Assembly (NCBI GenBank): GCA_902596925.1
Contig: CACJVT010000006.1
Location: 28,631 to 92,630 of the forward strand
Direction: 5' to 3'
DNA from: an uncultured Pelagibacteraceae bacterium
GTDB taxonomy: Bacteria > Pseudomonadota > Alphaproteobacteria > Pelagibacterales > Pelagibacteraceae
Length of the DNA stretch: 64,000 nt
Positions 1 to 10,696 of the stretch are shown here, one piece after another. Numbering within the stretch: position 1 is the stretch's first letter; each line of letters opens with the position of its first letter. The notes below the pieces were generated by a model that had not been told where the DNA came from, searched no databases, and saw nothing but the letters and a program-made list of their open reading frames with translations. A program made the translations under genes and the position numbers.

Positions 1-1
1 T

Positions 2-799
2 TTTTCTAGAGAAAAAATTCTTTATCTATGCACAGGTAGCCAAGGTGAGCCAATGGGTGCAATGATGAGAATTGCAAATTATATCCATCCAGATGTATTT
101 ATTGAGAAAGGTGACGCTGTTATTTTTTCATCAAAAATTATCCCTGGAAATGAAAAAAAACTTTATAAACTTCATAATCAATTAGTGAAAGATGGTATAG
201 AGGTCATCTCTGAGGAGACTGAGTTCATTCATGTATCAGGGCATCCAAATCGAGAAGATCTTAAAGATATGTATCAATGGGTTAAACCACAATGTGTTAT
301 CCCAGTCCACGGAGAGCACCGACATATGATAGAACATATTAATTTTGCAAAAGAAATGCAGGTTCCCCATCCTGTTCAAGTTGAAAATGGAGATATTGTA
401 AAATTATCTCCTGGTGATAAACCAGAAGTTTACGATAAAGCACCAAGCGGAAGATTGTATTTGGATGGCAATGTAAGTGTGGAAGAGGATTCTCAGTCTA
501 TAAAAGACAGAAGAAACCTAAGTAGTAATGGTTATCTAGAAATTACAATTTTAATTACTCCAAAAGGAAATATCCACAACACCCCTATAATAACCTTCAG
601 AGGTTTACCTATTTATGAGAAAGAGGAGTTTTTATATGGATTAGAAGATGAAATTGAAAAAACAACAAGAACATTTAAACTTGGTAATAAACAGCAAGAG
701 CACAATTTAATAGATGCGCTAAAAATTGCTTGTCGTAAATTTACTAAAGAAAAAACTGGAAAAAAACCTTTCGCTAATATTAACCTGGTTAAGATTTAA
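2..799 (+). CDS. rnj: Ribonuclease J, C-terminal part (5' end outside window)
   Basis: Frame is open from base 2 (FSREKILYLCTGSQGEPMGAMMRIA...), CTGSQGEP and PVHGEHRH motifs of the RNase J metallo-beta-lactamase family; the listed ATG at 53 is internal. Confidence 0.9.
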   Translation, partial: FSREKILYLCTGSQGEPMGAMMRIANYIHPDVFIEKGDAVIFSSKIIPGNEKKLYKLHNQLVKDGIEVISEETEFIHVSGHPNREDLKDMYQWVKPQCVIPVHGEHRHMIEHINFAKEMQVPHPVQVENGDIVKLSPGDKPEVYDKAPSGRLYLDGNVSVEEDSQSIKDRRNLSSNGYLEITILITPKGNIHNTPIITFRGLPIYEKEEFLYGLEDEIEKTTRTFKLGNKQQEHNLIDALKIACRKFTKEKTGKKPFANINLVKI

Positions 800-1044
800 T
801 GAGCCTTACAGGTTTAGCAATAATCTATATAATTATTTGGTGGATAATTTTCTTTGCAATTCTACCAATAGATGTAGAGAGAAATAAAGTGATTAAAATT
901 GAAGGAGAAGATCCAGGTTCCCCAGAAAATCCAAAAATGTTTAAGAAATTTGTTTATTGTACTGTAATTACAACAGTTTTATTTATAATCATTTATTTAC
1001 TTATGAAATTTGAATATTTAAATTTAAGAAATATAATCACTTAA
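799..1044 (+). CDS. DUF1467 family small membrane protein
   Basis: 81 aa, two TM segments, typical alphaproteobacterial position between rnj and proS. Confidence 0.75.
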   Translation: MSLTGLAIIYIIIWWIIFFAILPIDVERNKVIKIEGEDPGSPENPKMFKKFVYCTVITTVLFIIIYLLMKFEYLNLRNIIT

Positions 1045-1045
1045 A

Positions 1046-2380
1046 ATGTATATTTCACAATCATTTATTCCAATTTTAAAAAATAATCCTTCAGAAGCAA
1101 AAATAAAATCACATCAATTAATGTTACGTGTAGGGATGATCAAACAATCATCTGCAGGGATTTACTCGTGGTTACCATTAGGTTTCAAAGTCATGAAAAA
1201 AATTGAAGATATTGTTAGAGAAGAGCAAAACAAAATTGGAGCTCAAGAAATTTTAATGCCAACAATACAATCAAGTGAGATATGGAAAGAGAGTGGTCGA
1301 TATGAGGACTATGGTGAGGAAATGCTAAGAATAAAAGACCGTCAAAATCGTGAAATGCTTTATGGACCAACTAATGAGGAACTTGTAACAGATATATTCA
1401 GAGCTTCAGTGAAATCTTATAAATCACTTCCACAACTTTTATATCATATTCAATGGAAATTTAGAGACGAGATTAGACCACGATTTGGAATAATGAGATG
1501 CAGAGAGTTTTATATGAAAGATGCTTACTCATTTGATATTTCTGATGAGGAAGCTTTATTTTCTTATAATAAATTTTTCTTATCGTATTTAAAAACTTTT
1601 AAAAGATTAGATCTTACTGCCATTCCAATGGCTGCTGACACTGGACCTATAGGAGGTAACCTTTCTCATGAGTTTATTATTTTAGCTGAAACTGGTGAAA
1701 GTAAAATTTACACGGATAAGAGAATTTTTGATTTAAAAAGTGAGGGCACAAAATTAGAAAAAAAATCGTTAGAAGACCTGAGAAAAAAATACGAAGAATT
1801 TTATTCAGTTACTGATGAAAAATTTAACAAGAATGAGTTTGAAAAAAAAGTTTCAGAAACTAATCGGTTAAAAACTAAAGGTATTGAGGTTGGTCATATA
1901 TTTTATTTTGGTGACAAATATTCAAAACCAATGGGTGCTTCAGTAGATCTTCCTGGTGGTAAAAAAGATTTTGTTAAAATGGGCTCATACGGCATAGGGG
2001 TTTCAAGGTTAGTAGGCGCAATTATAGAGGCAAAATACGATGAGAAAAATCAAATCATGAAATGGCCAATATCTGTTGCACCATATGAGATTGGAATAAT
2101 ACCAATGATAAATAAAAATGATAATTCAGCTTTAGAAAAAGCAAATAAGATAAATTTTGAATTAAAAAAAAACAACATTGATGTAATAATTGATGATACT
2201 GATGAAAATTTTTCATCAAAAATAAAGAAGATGAATTTAATAGGTGCTCCGTATCAAATAATAATAGGTAAACAAACTGAGGGTGACTTAATAGAATTTA
2301 AAGAAGTTGGAAAAGACACTCAAAAATTAAAAATAACTCAAATAATAGAAATAATTAAAAAACAAAAAGAGAAAAATTGA
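1046..2380 (+). CDS. proS: Prolyl-tRNA synthetase (short alphaproteobacterial type)
   Basis: Class II aaRS motifs, GPTNEELVTDIFR, MKDAYSFD. Confidence 0.95.
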   Translation: MYISQSFIPILKNNPSEAKIKSHQLMLRVGMIKQSSAGIYSWLPLGFKVMKKIEDIVREEQNKIGAQEILMPTIQSSEIWKESGRYEDYGEEMLRIKDRQNREMLYGPTNEELVTDIFRASVKSYKSLPQLLYHIQWKFRDEIRPRFGIMRCREFYMKDAYSFDISDEEALFSYNKFFLSYLKTFKRLDLTAIPMAADTGPIGGNLSHEFIILAETGESKIYTDKRIFDLKSEGTKLEKKSLEDLRKKYEEFYSVTDEKFNKNEFEKKVSETNRLKTKGIEVGHIFYFGDKYSKPMGASVDLPGGKKDFVKMGSYGIGVSRLVGAIIEAKYDEKNQIMKWPISVAPYEIGIIPMINKNDNSALEKANKINFELKKNNIDVIIDDTDENFSSKIKKMNLIGAPYQIIIGKQTEGDLIEFKEVGKDTQKLKITQIIEIIKKQKEKN

Positions 2381-3609
2381 TTTCTACTTTAGAAAAAGAA
2401 ATTACGTTCAGGTTTTTGAAAGCTAGAAAAAAAGATGGCTTTTTAAATGTTATTTCAATTTTTTCCTTTATAGGTATCAGTCTTGGTGTTGCCGTTTTAA
2501 TTATTGTTATGTCTGTTATGAATGGTTTTCGAACTGAACTAATCAATAAGATTGTTGGTTTTAATGCCCATATAACTGTCAAACCATATGAAAATATAAT
2601 TGAAATTGAAAAGCTAAAACAAAACAATTTAAAACTTATTTCTAATGAATTGATTTTGAGTAATTCAGGTGAAGCTATAATGATTAAAAGCGAGACCTCT
2701 AAAGGAATATTATTGCGAGGTTATACAAATAATGATTTCCCAAAACTTGAACTAGTTAAGAATAAAAATTTTTTAGGCAATAGAAATAACTTAAGTAAAA
2801 ATTTTATCTCAATTGGAAAAGAACTCAGTTTTACTTTAAATCTTGATATAGGTGATGATATTACAATTATGTCCTCAAGTGGAATTGAGACTATAATAGG
2901 TAATATACCTAAACAAAAAACCTTTACAGTTGTATCAATTTTTGAAAGTGGACTTGTTGATTTCGATAACAATATAGCTTTTATAAATTTATCAACTTTA
3001 GAGGAGTTCTTTAATCTAAATAAGGATGATAGAAATTTAGAAATTTATCTTAAAAATCCTCAAAAAATTGAAGACCAAAAAGAAATAGTACAGAAAATTT
3101 TTAAAAATGAATTTGTATATTCTTGGTCGGATATGAATAGTGCACTTTTTTCAGCTCTTAAGGTTGAGAGAAATGTAATGTTTATAATATTATCTTTAAT
3201 TATTATTGTAGCTGCATTTAATATTATCTCTGGTTTAACGATATTAGTTAAAAACAAAACAAAAGATATTGCTATACTAAAATCTATTGGTGTACTTAAT
3301 AAATCAATCATAAAAATATTTTTTTTAGTTGGAGTAATCATAGGAACCTCAGCTACAATTTTTGGTATTATTCTTGGTGTTACTTTTTCAATTTATGTAG
3401 AAAATTTAAGACAATTTTTAAGTACATTATTTAATATTAGTTTATTTCCAGAAGAAATATATTTTTTAAGCACAATGCCTTCAGAGATAAACACACCATC
3501 AATTTTATTAATCTCGTTGTGCTCAATAACTATTACAATCATCGTTTCAATTTTCCCTGCTTTAAAAGCAGCAAAACTAGATCCTGTTAAAGCATTAAAA
3601 TATGAATAA
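2377..3609 (+). CDS. lolC: Lipoprotein-releasing ABC transporter permease LolC/LolE family
   Basis: MacB/FtsX-type permease, 4 TM, adjacent lolD; TTG start overlapping the proS stop. Confidence 0.88.
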   Translation: MISTLEKEITFRFLKARKKDGFLNVISIFSFIGISLGVAVLIIVMSVMNGFRTELINKIVGFNAHITVKPYENIIEIEKLKQNNLKLISNELILSNSGEAIMIKSETSKGILLRGYTNNDFPKLELVKNKNFLGNRNNLSKNFISIGKELSFTLNLDIGDDITIMSSSGIETIIGNIPKQKTFTVVSIFESGLVDFDNNIAFINLSTLEEFFNLNKDDRNLEIYLKNPQKIEDQKEIVQKIFKNEFVYSWSDMNSALFSALKVERNVMFIILSLIIIVAAFNIISGLTILVKNKTKDIAILKSIGVLNKSIIKIFFLVGVIIGTSATIFGIILGVTFSIYVENLRQFLSTLFNISLFPEEIYFLSTMPSEINTPSILLISLCSITITIIVSIFPALKAAKLDPVKALKYE

Positions 3610-4285
3610 TTTTATTAAACTTTCAAATATTTCTAAGTCTTTTACTCACCAAAAAAATCTAAGAGTTTTGAAAAAACTGACATATAATTTTAAACTTGGA
3701 AAAATTTATTCTTTAATGGGACCTTCTGGTTCTGGAAAATCAACATTATTAAACTTGTTGTCATTAATTGATAGACCATCAGCTGGCACAATGAAATATG
3801 GAAATAAACAAATCGATTTTAAAAATTCTAACTATAACGATATTTTAAGAGCGAATAAAATTGGAATTATATATCAACAAGACAATTTGCTTCCGGATTT
3901 TACAGCTTTAGAAAACGTATACTTGGCTAATCTAGCGATTGAAAAAAATAAAGAAATTTCGTTAATAAAATCAGAGAAATTATTAAAAAAAGTTGGTTTG
4001 TCGAAACGAATTTACCATTATCCTGCAGAACTTTCTGGAGGTGAAAAACAAAGAGTATCAATAGCGAGAGCTTTAATTAACGACCCTCAAGTTATCTTAG
4101 CTGATGAACCAACAGGAAGTTTAGATCTAGAAACTGCAAAGAATATTTTTGATCTTTTAAAAAAACAAATAAATGCAAACCGACTGATAATCTTTGCAAC
4201 TCATAATAGATTTTTTGCTAAAAAGGCAGATTGCATGTTGGAAATAGTTAATGGTAATATAAAAATCATTAATGCAAAAGTCTAA
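3602..4285 (+). CDS. lolD: Lipoprotein-releasing ABC transporter ATP-binding protein
   Basis: Walker [10 protein letters not shown], signature LSGGEKQRVSIARAL. Confidence 0.92.
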   Translation: MNNFIKLSNISKSFTHQKNLRVLKKLTYNFKLGKIYSLMGPSGSGKSTLLNLLSLIDRPSAGTMKYGNKQIDFKNSNYNDILRANKIGIIYQQDNLLPDFTALENVYLANLAIEKNKEISLIKSEKLLKKVGLSKRIYHYPAELSGGEKQRVSIARALINDPQVILADEPTGSLDLETAKNIFDLLKKQINANRLIIFATHNRFFAKKADCMLEIVNGNIKIINAKV

Positions 4286-7200
4286 TTTTGAAAATTTTAA
4301 TCATCTAAAAATACATTCTCAATTTTCTATTTGTGAAGGAGCTATCAAGTTAGATGATTTAAAAGATATTTCTAAAGATAATAAAATAAAAGCAATAGGT
4401 TTGTGTGACACCTCCAATCTATGTGGTGCATTAGAGTTTGCTGAAAAATTATCTAAATCTGGATCTCAACCAATAATTGGAACTCAAATTAATTTTAAAT
4501 TAGGTGATACTACAGGTCTTATACCTTTATTCGCATTAAATGAAGATGGATATAAAACAATAATAAAGTTGTCTTCATTATCTTTTTTAAAAAATGACGA
4601 GCTTTCTGAACCTCATTTAGATTTTGATGAGCTACTAAATAAAAATAAAGGAGTAGCAATATTTTCTGGAACGGTTAATGGTTTTTTTGGACAATTATTC
4701 AATAAAGGTAAATTTACTGAAATTCATGAAATTTTTTTAAATTTAAAAGATAATTATGGTGATAGATTTTATATTGAAATACAGCGTCATGGTGATTTAA
4801 ATGAAAAAGAGTTTGAAAAATTTAATTTAACAAGTTCAAAAAAATTAGATATTCCTCTAATTGCTACTAATGAAGTATTTTACATAGATAAAGATATGCA
4901 TGAGGCACACGATGCATTGATATGTATAAAAAATAAAACTTATGTAAATGAAAAAAATAGAGTTAGATTTAGTAATCAGCATTATCTTAAAACCAATTCA
5001 GAAATGGTTGATTTATTTGCTGATTTACCCGTAGCATTAGAAAATAATTATAACTTTCCATTTCGATGTAATTTTAGACCTTTATCATCTAAACCTATAT
5101 TGCCTAATATCAGTTCTGACAAAGGTGTCAGTGCAGATGAAATTTTAAAGAAAAACTCATTAGATGGTCTTAATAAAAAATTTATAAAGCTATTAAATTT
5201 AAATGAAAAAGATTTTTTATCTGACAAAAATTATTTGAAATATAAAGATAGATTAGACCATGAATTAGAAATTATAATTAAAATGAATTATGCAAGTTAT
5301 TTTTTAATTGTATCTGACTATATTAAATGGGCAAAAGAAAATGATATACCAGTTGGACCTGGTAGAGGATCTGGTGCTGGTTCCTTGGTCGCTTGGTGTC
5401 TTTCAATAACTGATGTTGATCCAATAAAATTTAATTTAATTTTTGAGAGATTTTTGAACCCCGACAGAATCTCAATGCCTGATTTTGATATAGATTTTTG
5501 CGAAGAAAAAAGAGATTTAGTTTTTGAATATTTAACAAGAAAATATGAAAATAGTGTAGCTCATATAATCACATTTGGAAAATTAAAAGCCAGAATGGTT
5601 ATTAGAGACGTTGGGCGTGTTTTAGGATTGGCTTATGGTTTTGTCGATAGTATATCAAAAATGATACCGTTTGATCCATCGAGGCCACAAAATCTAACAG
5701 AATGTATAGCTGGAGAGCCACGACTTCAAAAACTGATAAATGAGGATAGCAGAGTAAAAAAACTTACAGATCTTTCATTAAAATTAGAGGGACTAAATAG
5801 AAATGTTGCAACACATGCTGCAGGTGTAGTTATAGCAGACAAAGAGTTAACTGAGATGGTCCCATTATATAAGGACGCAGCATCTGACTTATTATTACCT
5901 TCAACACAATTTGATATGTACTCAGCTGAAAATGCAGGATTAATTAAGTTTGATTTTTTGGGATTAAAAACTCTAACAGTTATAAATAACACTCAAAAAC
6001 TAATAAGAAAAAAAGATAAAAAATTTAATATCGAAAATATAAATTTTGAAGATCAAAAAGTTTTTGATTTATTGTCATCTGGCAAAACTGTTGGTTTATT
6101 TCAAATTGAAAGTGCTGGAATGCGTGAAGCATTGATGCAAATGAAACCGAATCACATAGAAGATATTATTGCCTTAGTTGCACTTTATAGACCAGGTCCA
6201 ATGAGCAATATACCAGTTTATAATGATTGCAAACATGGAAAAAAAACACCCGATTATTTACATCCTTTACTTGAGGATATTTTACGACCTACTTATGGAG
6301 TGATAATTTACCAAGAGCAAGTAATGCAAATTGCACAAAAGCTTTCTGGTTTCACTGCTGGTCAGGCAGATATTTTAAGAAGAGCTATGGGTAAAAAGAA
6401 AAGAGCGGAATTAGAAAAACAAAAACAAAGTTTTATTTCTGGTGCTGTAAACAATGGAATTAGCAAAGATGTTGCTGCAGGAATATTTTTGAAAATAGAG
6501 CCTTTTGCAGAATATGGTTTTAACAAAAGTCATGCAGCTGCATATGCAATTATATCTTATCAAACAGCTTATCTTAAAACATATTATCCTAAAGAGTTTA
6601 TTGCTGCATCAATGACCATGGATATTTCTAATCAAAATAAATTAAGTGAATTTTATGAAGAATTAAAAAGGTTAAATATTGAAATAGTTAGACCAGATAT
6701 AAACGAATGTTATGCTGATTTTAGGACTGATGGAGAAAAATTTTACTATGCATTAGGTGCCATCAAAGCTGTTGGATATGAAGCAGTTTCAAATATTGTT
6801 GAAGAAAGATTGAAAAATGGAAAATTTAGCTCGATAAACAATTTTTTGAATAGAGTAAATCCAAAAGATATAAACAAATTACAGCTAGAAGGTTTGGTAA
6901 AAGCAGGAGCGTTTGACAATATAAGTTCAAATAGACAATCACTTTTTAATTCAATACCAAATTTTATTACTAAATCTAAAAATATTCATGAAAATAAATC
7001 TATTAATCAGATTGATTTATTTGGTGAAAATAATTCTCAAGATAATGAAATAATAATGAATATAGATGATTGGAAGTTTGAGGAAAGATTATCGAAAGAA
7101 TTTGAATCTGTAGGCTTTTTTATATCTGATCACCCTTTAAATCAATTTAAAGAAATATTTAAAGACTATAATATTAATGATTACCTTAATTTTAATAGTG

Positions 7201-7688
7201 ATAATGATAAAATGAACTCAAATATTGCCGCAACTTTATTAAAAATACAGGAGAGAAAAACAGCCAAAGGTAATTCTTATGCTGTTTTAAAATTGACTGA
7301 TCTAACTAGTGTTTTTGAATTATTTATTTTTTCTGAAGTTTTAGAGAAAAATCGAGATCTATTGAAAGAGGGATCATCAATAATATTAACTTTAGCAAAA
7401 TCTATTTCAGATGAGGAGAATCGATTTAAAAGAATAAATGTTCAGAAAATAGCCTCGCTTTCAGAATTGATAAACAAGCCGATTGAGGAAGTGCTTTTCA
7501 ATTTAAAATCATTAAAGGAATTAAACGAAATTTCAAAAATTATCCCTAATGATGGAAATACAGTTGTTAAAATTAGATTGAGAGACCAAAACAATGAATT
7601 AGACTTTAAGCTAAAAAATAAAAGAAAAATCGATAGGAAAATGTTAAATATAATCAGAAATAAGGAGATTTCTGCCATTATAAGATAA
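4272..7688 (+). CDS. dnaE: DNA polymerase III subunit alpha
   Basis: 1138 aa, PDFDIDFCEEKRD, GPGRGSGAGSLVAW, FNKSHAAAYA motifs. Confidence 0.97.
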   Translation: MQKSNFENFNHLKIHSQFSICEGAIKLDDLKDISKDNKIKAIGLCDTSNLCGALEFAEKLSKSGSQPIIGTQINFKLGDTTGLIPLFALNEDGYKTIIKLSSLSFLKNDELSEPHLDFDELLNKNKGVAIFSGTVNGFFGQLFNKGKFTEIHEIFLNLKDNYGDRFYIEIQRHGDLNEKEFEKFNLTSSKKLDIPLIATNEVFYIDKDMHEAHDALICIKNKTYVNEKNRVRFSNQHYLKTNSEMVDLFADLPVALENNYNFPFRCNFRPLSSKPILPNISSDKGVSADEILKKNSLDGLNKKFIKLLNLNEKDFLSDKNYLKYKDRLDHELEIIIKMNYASYFLIVSDYIKWAKENDIPVGPGRGSGAGSLVAWCLSITDVDPIKFNLIFERFLNPDRISMPDFDIDFCEEKRDLVFEYLTRKYENSVAHIITFGKLKARMVIRDVGRVLGLAYGFVDSISKMIPFDPSRPQNLTECIAGEPRLQKLINEDSRVKKLTDLSLKLEGLNRNVATHAAGVVIADKELTEMVPLYKDAASDLLLPSTQFDMYSAENAGLIKFDFLGLKTLTVINNTQKLIRKKDKKFNIENINFEDQKVFDLLSSGKTVGLFQIESAGMREALMQMKPNHIEDIIALVALYRPGPMSNIPVYNDCKHGKKTPDYLHPLLEDILRPTYGVIIYQEQVMQIAQKLSGFTAGQADILRRAMGKKKRAELEKQKQSFISGAVNNGISKDVAAGIFLKIEPFAEYGFNKSHAAAYAIISYQTAYLKTYYPKEFIAASMTMDISNQNKLSEFYEELKRLNIEIVRPDINECYADFRTDGEKFYYALGAIKAVGYEAVSNIVEERLKNGKFSSINNFLNRVNPKDINKLQLEGLVKAGAFDNISSNRQSLFNSIPNFITKSKNIHENKSINQIDLFGENNSQDNEIIMNIDDWKFEERLSKEFESVGFFISDHPLNQFKEIFKDYNINDYLNFNSDNDKMNSNIAATLLKIQERKTAKGNSYAVLKLTDLTSVFELFIFSEVLEKNRDLLKEGSSIILTLAKSISDEENRFKRINVQKIASLSELINKPIEEVLFNLKSLKELNEISKIIPNDGNTVVKIRLRDQNNELDFKLKNKRKIDRKMLNIIRNKEISAIIR

Positions 7689-7740
7689 TTTTAAGCTTGT
7701 TAAATAAACAAAATCTTTGTAAATAGATTTCTAATTTAAA

Positions 7741-7819
7741 CAAAAACGCACACAGTTTTTGGTTTTATACCTCCGGTCCTTAATTGGAAATAACTGTGGT
7801 GGCTTAACCGGGAAAAAAT
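7741..7819 (+). promoter_or_regulatory. Structured rpsB leader: CACAGTT/AACTGTG helix, loop CCGGT to ACCGG pseudoknot next to the SD, and an alternative CAAAAAC/GTTTTTG hairpin
   Basis: Complementary segments 7751-7757 with 7792-7798; 7773-7777 with 7807-7811; 7741-7747 with 7755-7761. Confidence 0.65.
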
Positions 7820-8620
7820 ATGAAAATACCTGAAATTACAATTCAACAATTATTAGAAGCCGGTGTTCACTTAGGACACAAAACTTTAAGATGGAACCCA
7901 AAAATGAAGAGGTATATTTTTGGCAAAAGAGACTCTATTCACATAATAGATTTAACCCAAACTTTAGAATTGATTAAAGTAGCACTTGAAAAGATACATC
8001 AAGTAATCTCAAATAACGGAAAAGTGTTATTTGTATCAACAAAAAAACAAGCCTCTGAAGCAATTGCAGAAGTAGCGAAAGAAACTGATCAATATTTTGT
8101 TAATTATAGATGGTTGGGTGGAATGTTAACAAATTGGGGTACTATTTCAAATTCTATAAAAAAATTAAAAAAGTTAGAATTAGATTTAGTTGCAGAAAAT
8201 AGAGGTTTTACAAAAAAAGAGCTTCTTAAAATGAGTATCAAAAAAGACAAATTACAAAGATCTTTAGGTGGCATTTCAGAAATGAAAAAAGTCCCAGATT
8301 TAGTTTTTATAATTGATACCAATTATGAGTCACTTGCTATTCAAGAGTCAGTCAAATTGGGAATACCTATAGTTGCAATACTTGATAGTAATTCTAATCC
8401 AGATGGGATTGATTTTCCAATTCCAGGAAATGATGATGCAAGAAGAGCAATCGATTTATATTGTAATCTTATTAAAGAAACAATTATTTCAGCGAAAGAC
8501 TCAATACCAGTTGAAGAAAAAAAGGACACAAAAAACAAAGAAAATAAATCAAAAACTATCCAAGAAATAGATAGAGATAAATTAGAAAAAAAATTTTCTG
8601 AAAAAAAAACTATTAATTAA
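7820..8620 (+). CDS. rpsB: 30S ribosomal protein S2
   Basis: [35 protein letters not shown]. Confidence 0.97.
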   Translation: MKIPEITIQQLLEAGVHLGHKTLRWNPKMKRYIFGKRDSIHIIDLTQTLELIKVALEKIHQVISNNGKVLFVSTKKQASEAIAEVAKETDQYFVNYRWLGGMLTNWGTISNSIKKLKKLELDLVAENRGFTKKELLKMSIKKDKLQRSLGGISEMKKVPDLVFIIDTNYESLAIQESVKLGIPIVAILDSNSNPDGIDFPIPGNDDARRAIDLYCNLIKETIISAKDSIPVEEKKDTKNKENKSKTIQEIDRDKLEKKFSEKKTIN

Positions 8621-8621
8621 T

Positions 8622-9473
8622 ATGAGCGATATAGAGAAAGTTAAAAAATTAAGAGAAGCGACAGGTGCCGGGTTTAAGGATTGTAATTCAGCAATTAAAG
8701 AGTCAAATGGAGATCTGGACAAAGCTATAGAGATTTTAAGAATAAAGGGTATTTCTAAAGCTTCAAAAAAAATGTCCAGAGAAGCTAAGGAAGGAGTTGT
8801 TGCAATAAGCGGCGATGAAAAAAAAACTTCAATAATAGAAGTCAACTGTGAAACAGATTTTGTAGCTAAAAATGATGATTTTATTAATTTTGTTAAAGAA
8901 TTGAGTGAGCTGAATAATCAAAATAATTCAAATATTGAAAAGCTCAGATCAACTAAAATGAAAAATGGATCTTCAGTAGATGATACACTCGTTGCTTTAA
9001 TTGCTAAGATTGGCGAAAAAATCACAATTGGACAAACTAAAACGATCTCTAATTCTTCATCTGTTAATTATCGATATCTTCATACAGTGGTAAAAGATAA
9101 TTTAGCTAAATTAGCTGTTGTAGTTTCTTTAGAAACTAAAGAAAATTCTGAAACTGTAAAAACTTTTGGAAAACAATTGTCAATGCATATAGCTGCATCA
9201 AATCCATTAGCTCTAGACTCAAGTTTAATTGAAAAATCAATAATTGATAAAGAGCAAGAATTGATCACAGAGGAACTTAAAAATTCTGGAAAACCTGAGG
9301 ATATTGCTAAAAAAATTAGTCTAGGTAAAATGAATAAATTTAAAGAGGAAAATGCTCTTTTAACCCAAGCTTGGGTAATGGAACCAAAAAAGAAAGTTCA
9401 GGACGTTTTAAAGGAACTTGCTATTAATGATCTGAAAATTAAGGAGTTTAGCAGAATTAAAATAGGCGAATAA
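8622..9473 (+). CDS. tsf: Elongation factor Ts
   Basis: [31 protein letters not shown]. Confidence 0.97.
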   Translation: MSDIEKVKKLREATGAGFKDCNSAIKESNGDLDKAIEILRIKGISKASKKMSREAKEGVVAISGDEKKTSIIEVNCETDFVAKNDDFINFVKELSELNNQNNSNIEKLRSTKMKNGSSVDDTLVALIAKIGEKITIGQTKTISNSSSVNYRYLHTVVKDNLAKLAVVVSLETKENSETVKTFGKQLSMHIAASNPLALDSSLIEKSIIDKEQELITEELKNSGKPEDIAKKISLGKMNKFKEENALLTQAWVMEPKKKVQDVLKELAINDLKIKEFSRIKIGE

Positions 9474-10025
9474 ATGTTCGATGAAAAATCACATAGCCTT
9501 AAGATGGATAAAGCGATTGAAGTTTTTTCCAAAGAATTATCTTCATTAAGAACAGGAAGAGCAAACTCTGCAATGCTAGATTTGGTTAAAGTAGATGTTT
9601 ATGGTCAACAAATGCCTATTAATCAAATTGGGAGCATTACAACACCTGAACCCAGAATGATTAATATTCAAGTGTGGGATCAAAATAATGTGCCCTTAGT
9701 AGACTCAGCTATAAAAAAATCAGAATTAGGACTGAATCCACAGATAGATGGTCAACTAATTAGATTGCCAATACCGGAGCTTAATGAGGAGAGAAGGACA
9801 GAGCTCAAGAAATTAATCAAATCAATGGGAGAAAAATGTAAAATTTCAATTAGAAATATAAGAAGAGATGCAAATGAAGAATTAAAGAAGCTTTTAAAAA
9901 CTAAAGAAATAGGTGAAGATGAAGAGAAGTCATTCGAAAAAAATGTTCAAAATATTACTGATAAACATATTGCAACTGTCGATGAAAAAGTTTCAAATAA
10001 AGAAAAAGAAATAATGACCATATGA
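9474..10025 (+). CDS. frr: Ribosome recycling factor
   Basis: LRTGRANSAMLD, NIRRDANEELKK. Confidence 0.96.
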   Translation: MFDEKSHSLKMDKAIEVFSKELSSLRTGRANSAMLDLVKVDVYGQQMPINQIGSITTPEPRMINIQVWDQNNVPLVDSAIKKSELGLNPQIDGQLIRLPIPELNEERRTELKKLIKSMGEKCKISIRNIRRDANEELKKLLKTKEIGEDEEKSFEKNVQNITDKHIATVDEKVSNKEKEIMTI

Positions 10026-10696
10026 ACCCATTAAATCATGTAGCCATTATCATGGATGGTAATGGTAGGTGGGGATTAAAAAGAAAAAATTCACGAAATG
10101 CTGGTCATAGAGCAGGCTTAAATACTGTTGAAAAGATTATAAAAGAGACTATCAAACATAAAGTTAAATTCTTAACATTATATGCTTTTTCCACAGAAAA
10201 TTGGAAAAGACCAAAAAATGAGATTAATTTTTTGTTCAGTTTATTGGAAAATTTTCTTAAAGATAAAATTGAAGATTTGAATAAACAAAAAATTAAGCTT
10301 AAATTTATTGGTAAAAAAAATTTTTCATCTAAATTAAATTATCTTCTAAGAGTCTCTGAAAAAAAGACATACCAAAATAAAAGATTGCAAATAAATTTAG
10401 CTTTGAATTATGGGTCTAAAGCAGAATTAATAAATGCTTTTAAAGAATTAAAAAAAAATAAAGAGGATATTAATGAAAAAAATTTAAATAAATACTTACA
10501 AACATATAATACTCCAGACCCGGACTTATTAATTAGAACAGGAGACACAAAGAGGTTAAGTAATTTCTTACTATGGCAACTAGCGTATTCAGAGATATTT
10601 TTTGAAAAAAAATTATGGCCTGATTTTAATGAAAAAGATTATAATAAAATAATAAAGAAATATAAGAATATCAAAAGAAATTTTGGAAATATCTAA
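10022..10696 (+). CDS. uppS: Undecaprenyl diphosphate synthase
   Basis: HVAIIMDGNGRWG, LYAFSTENWKRP. Confidence 0.95.
   Translation: MNPLNHVAIIMDGNGRWGLKRKNSRNAGHRAGLNTVEKIIKETIKHKVKFLTLYAFSTENWKRPKNEINFLFSLLENFLKDKIEDLNKQKIKLKFIGKKNFSSKLNYLLRVSEKKTYQNKRLQINLALNYGSKAELINAFKELKKNKEDINEKNLNKYLQTYNTPDPDLLIRTGDTKRLSNFLLWQLAYSEIFFEKKLWPDFNEKDYNKIIKKYKNIKRNFGNI

Noticed and set aside
2355-3341. Several 60-100 aa antisense ORFs inside lolC (and similar in dnaE, bamA, valS, trpE, argS)
   Set aside because: Expected by chance opposite Lys/Ile/Asn-rich genes; F/L/S-rich translations with no homology-like motifs.
4272-4480. Degenerate PHP-domain metal motif in DnaE (HLKIHSQFS, CDTSN)
   Set aside because: Proteobacterial DnaE commonly has an inactive PHP domain (E. 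coli also), so not unusual.
7697-7730. Small dyads TTGTT-AAATA-AACAA and AAATCT-N8-AGATTT after dnaE
   Set aside because: Short all-A/T stems, weak as terminators; not distinguishable from background.
8373-8570. Plus-strand alternative-frame ORF inside rpsB
   Set aside because: Overlaps a conserved gene in another frame; low-complexity Q/K-rich composition from AT-rich DNA.
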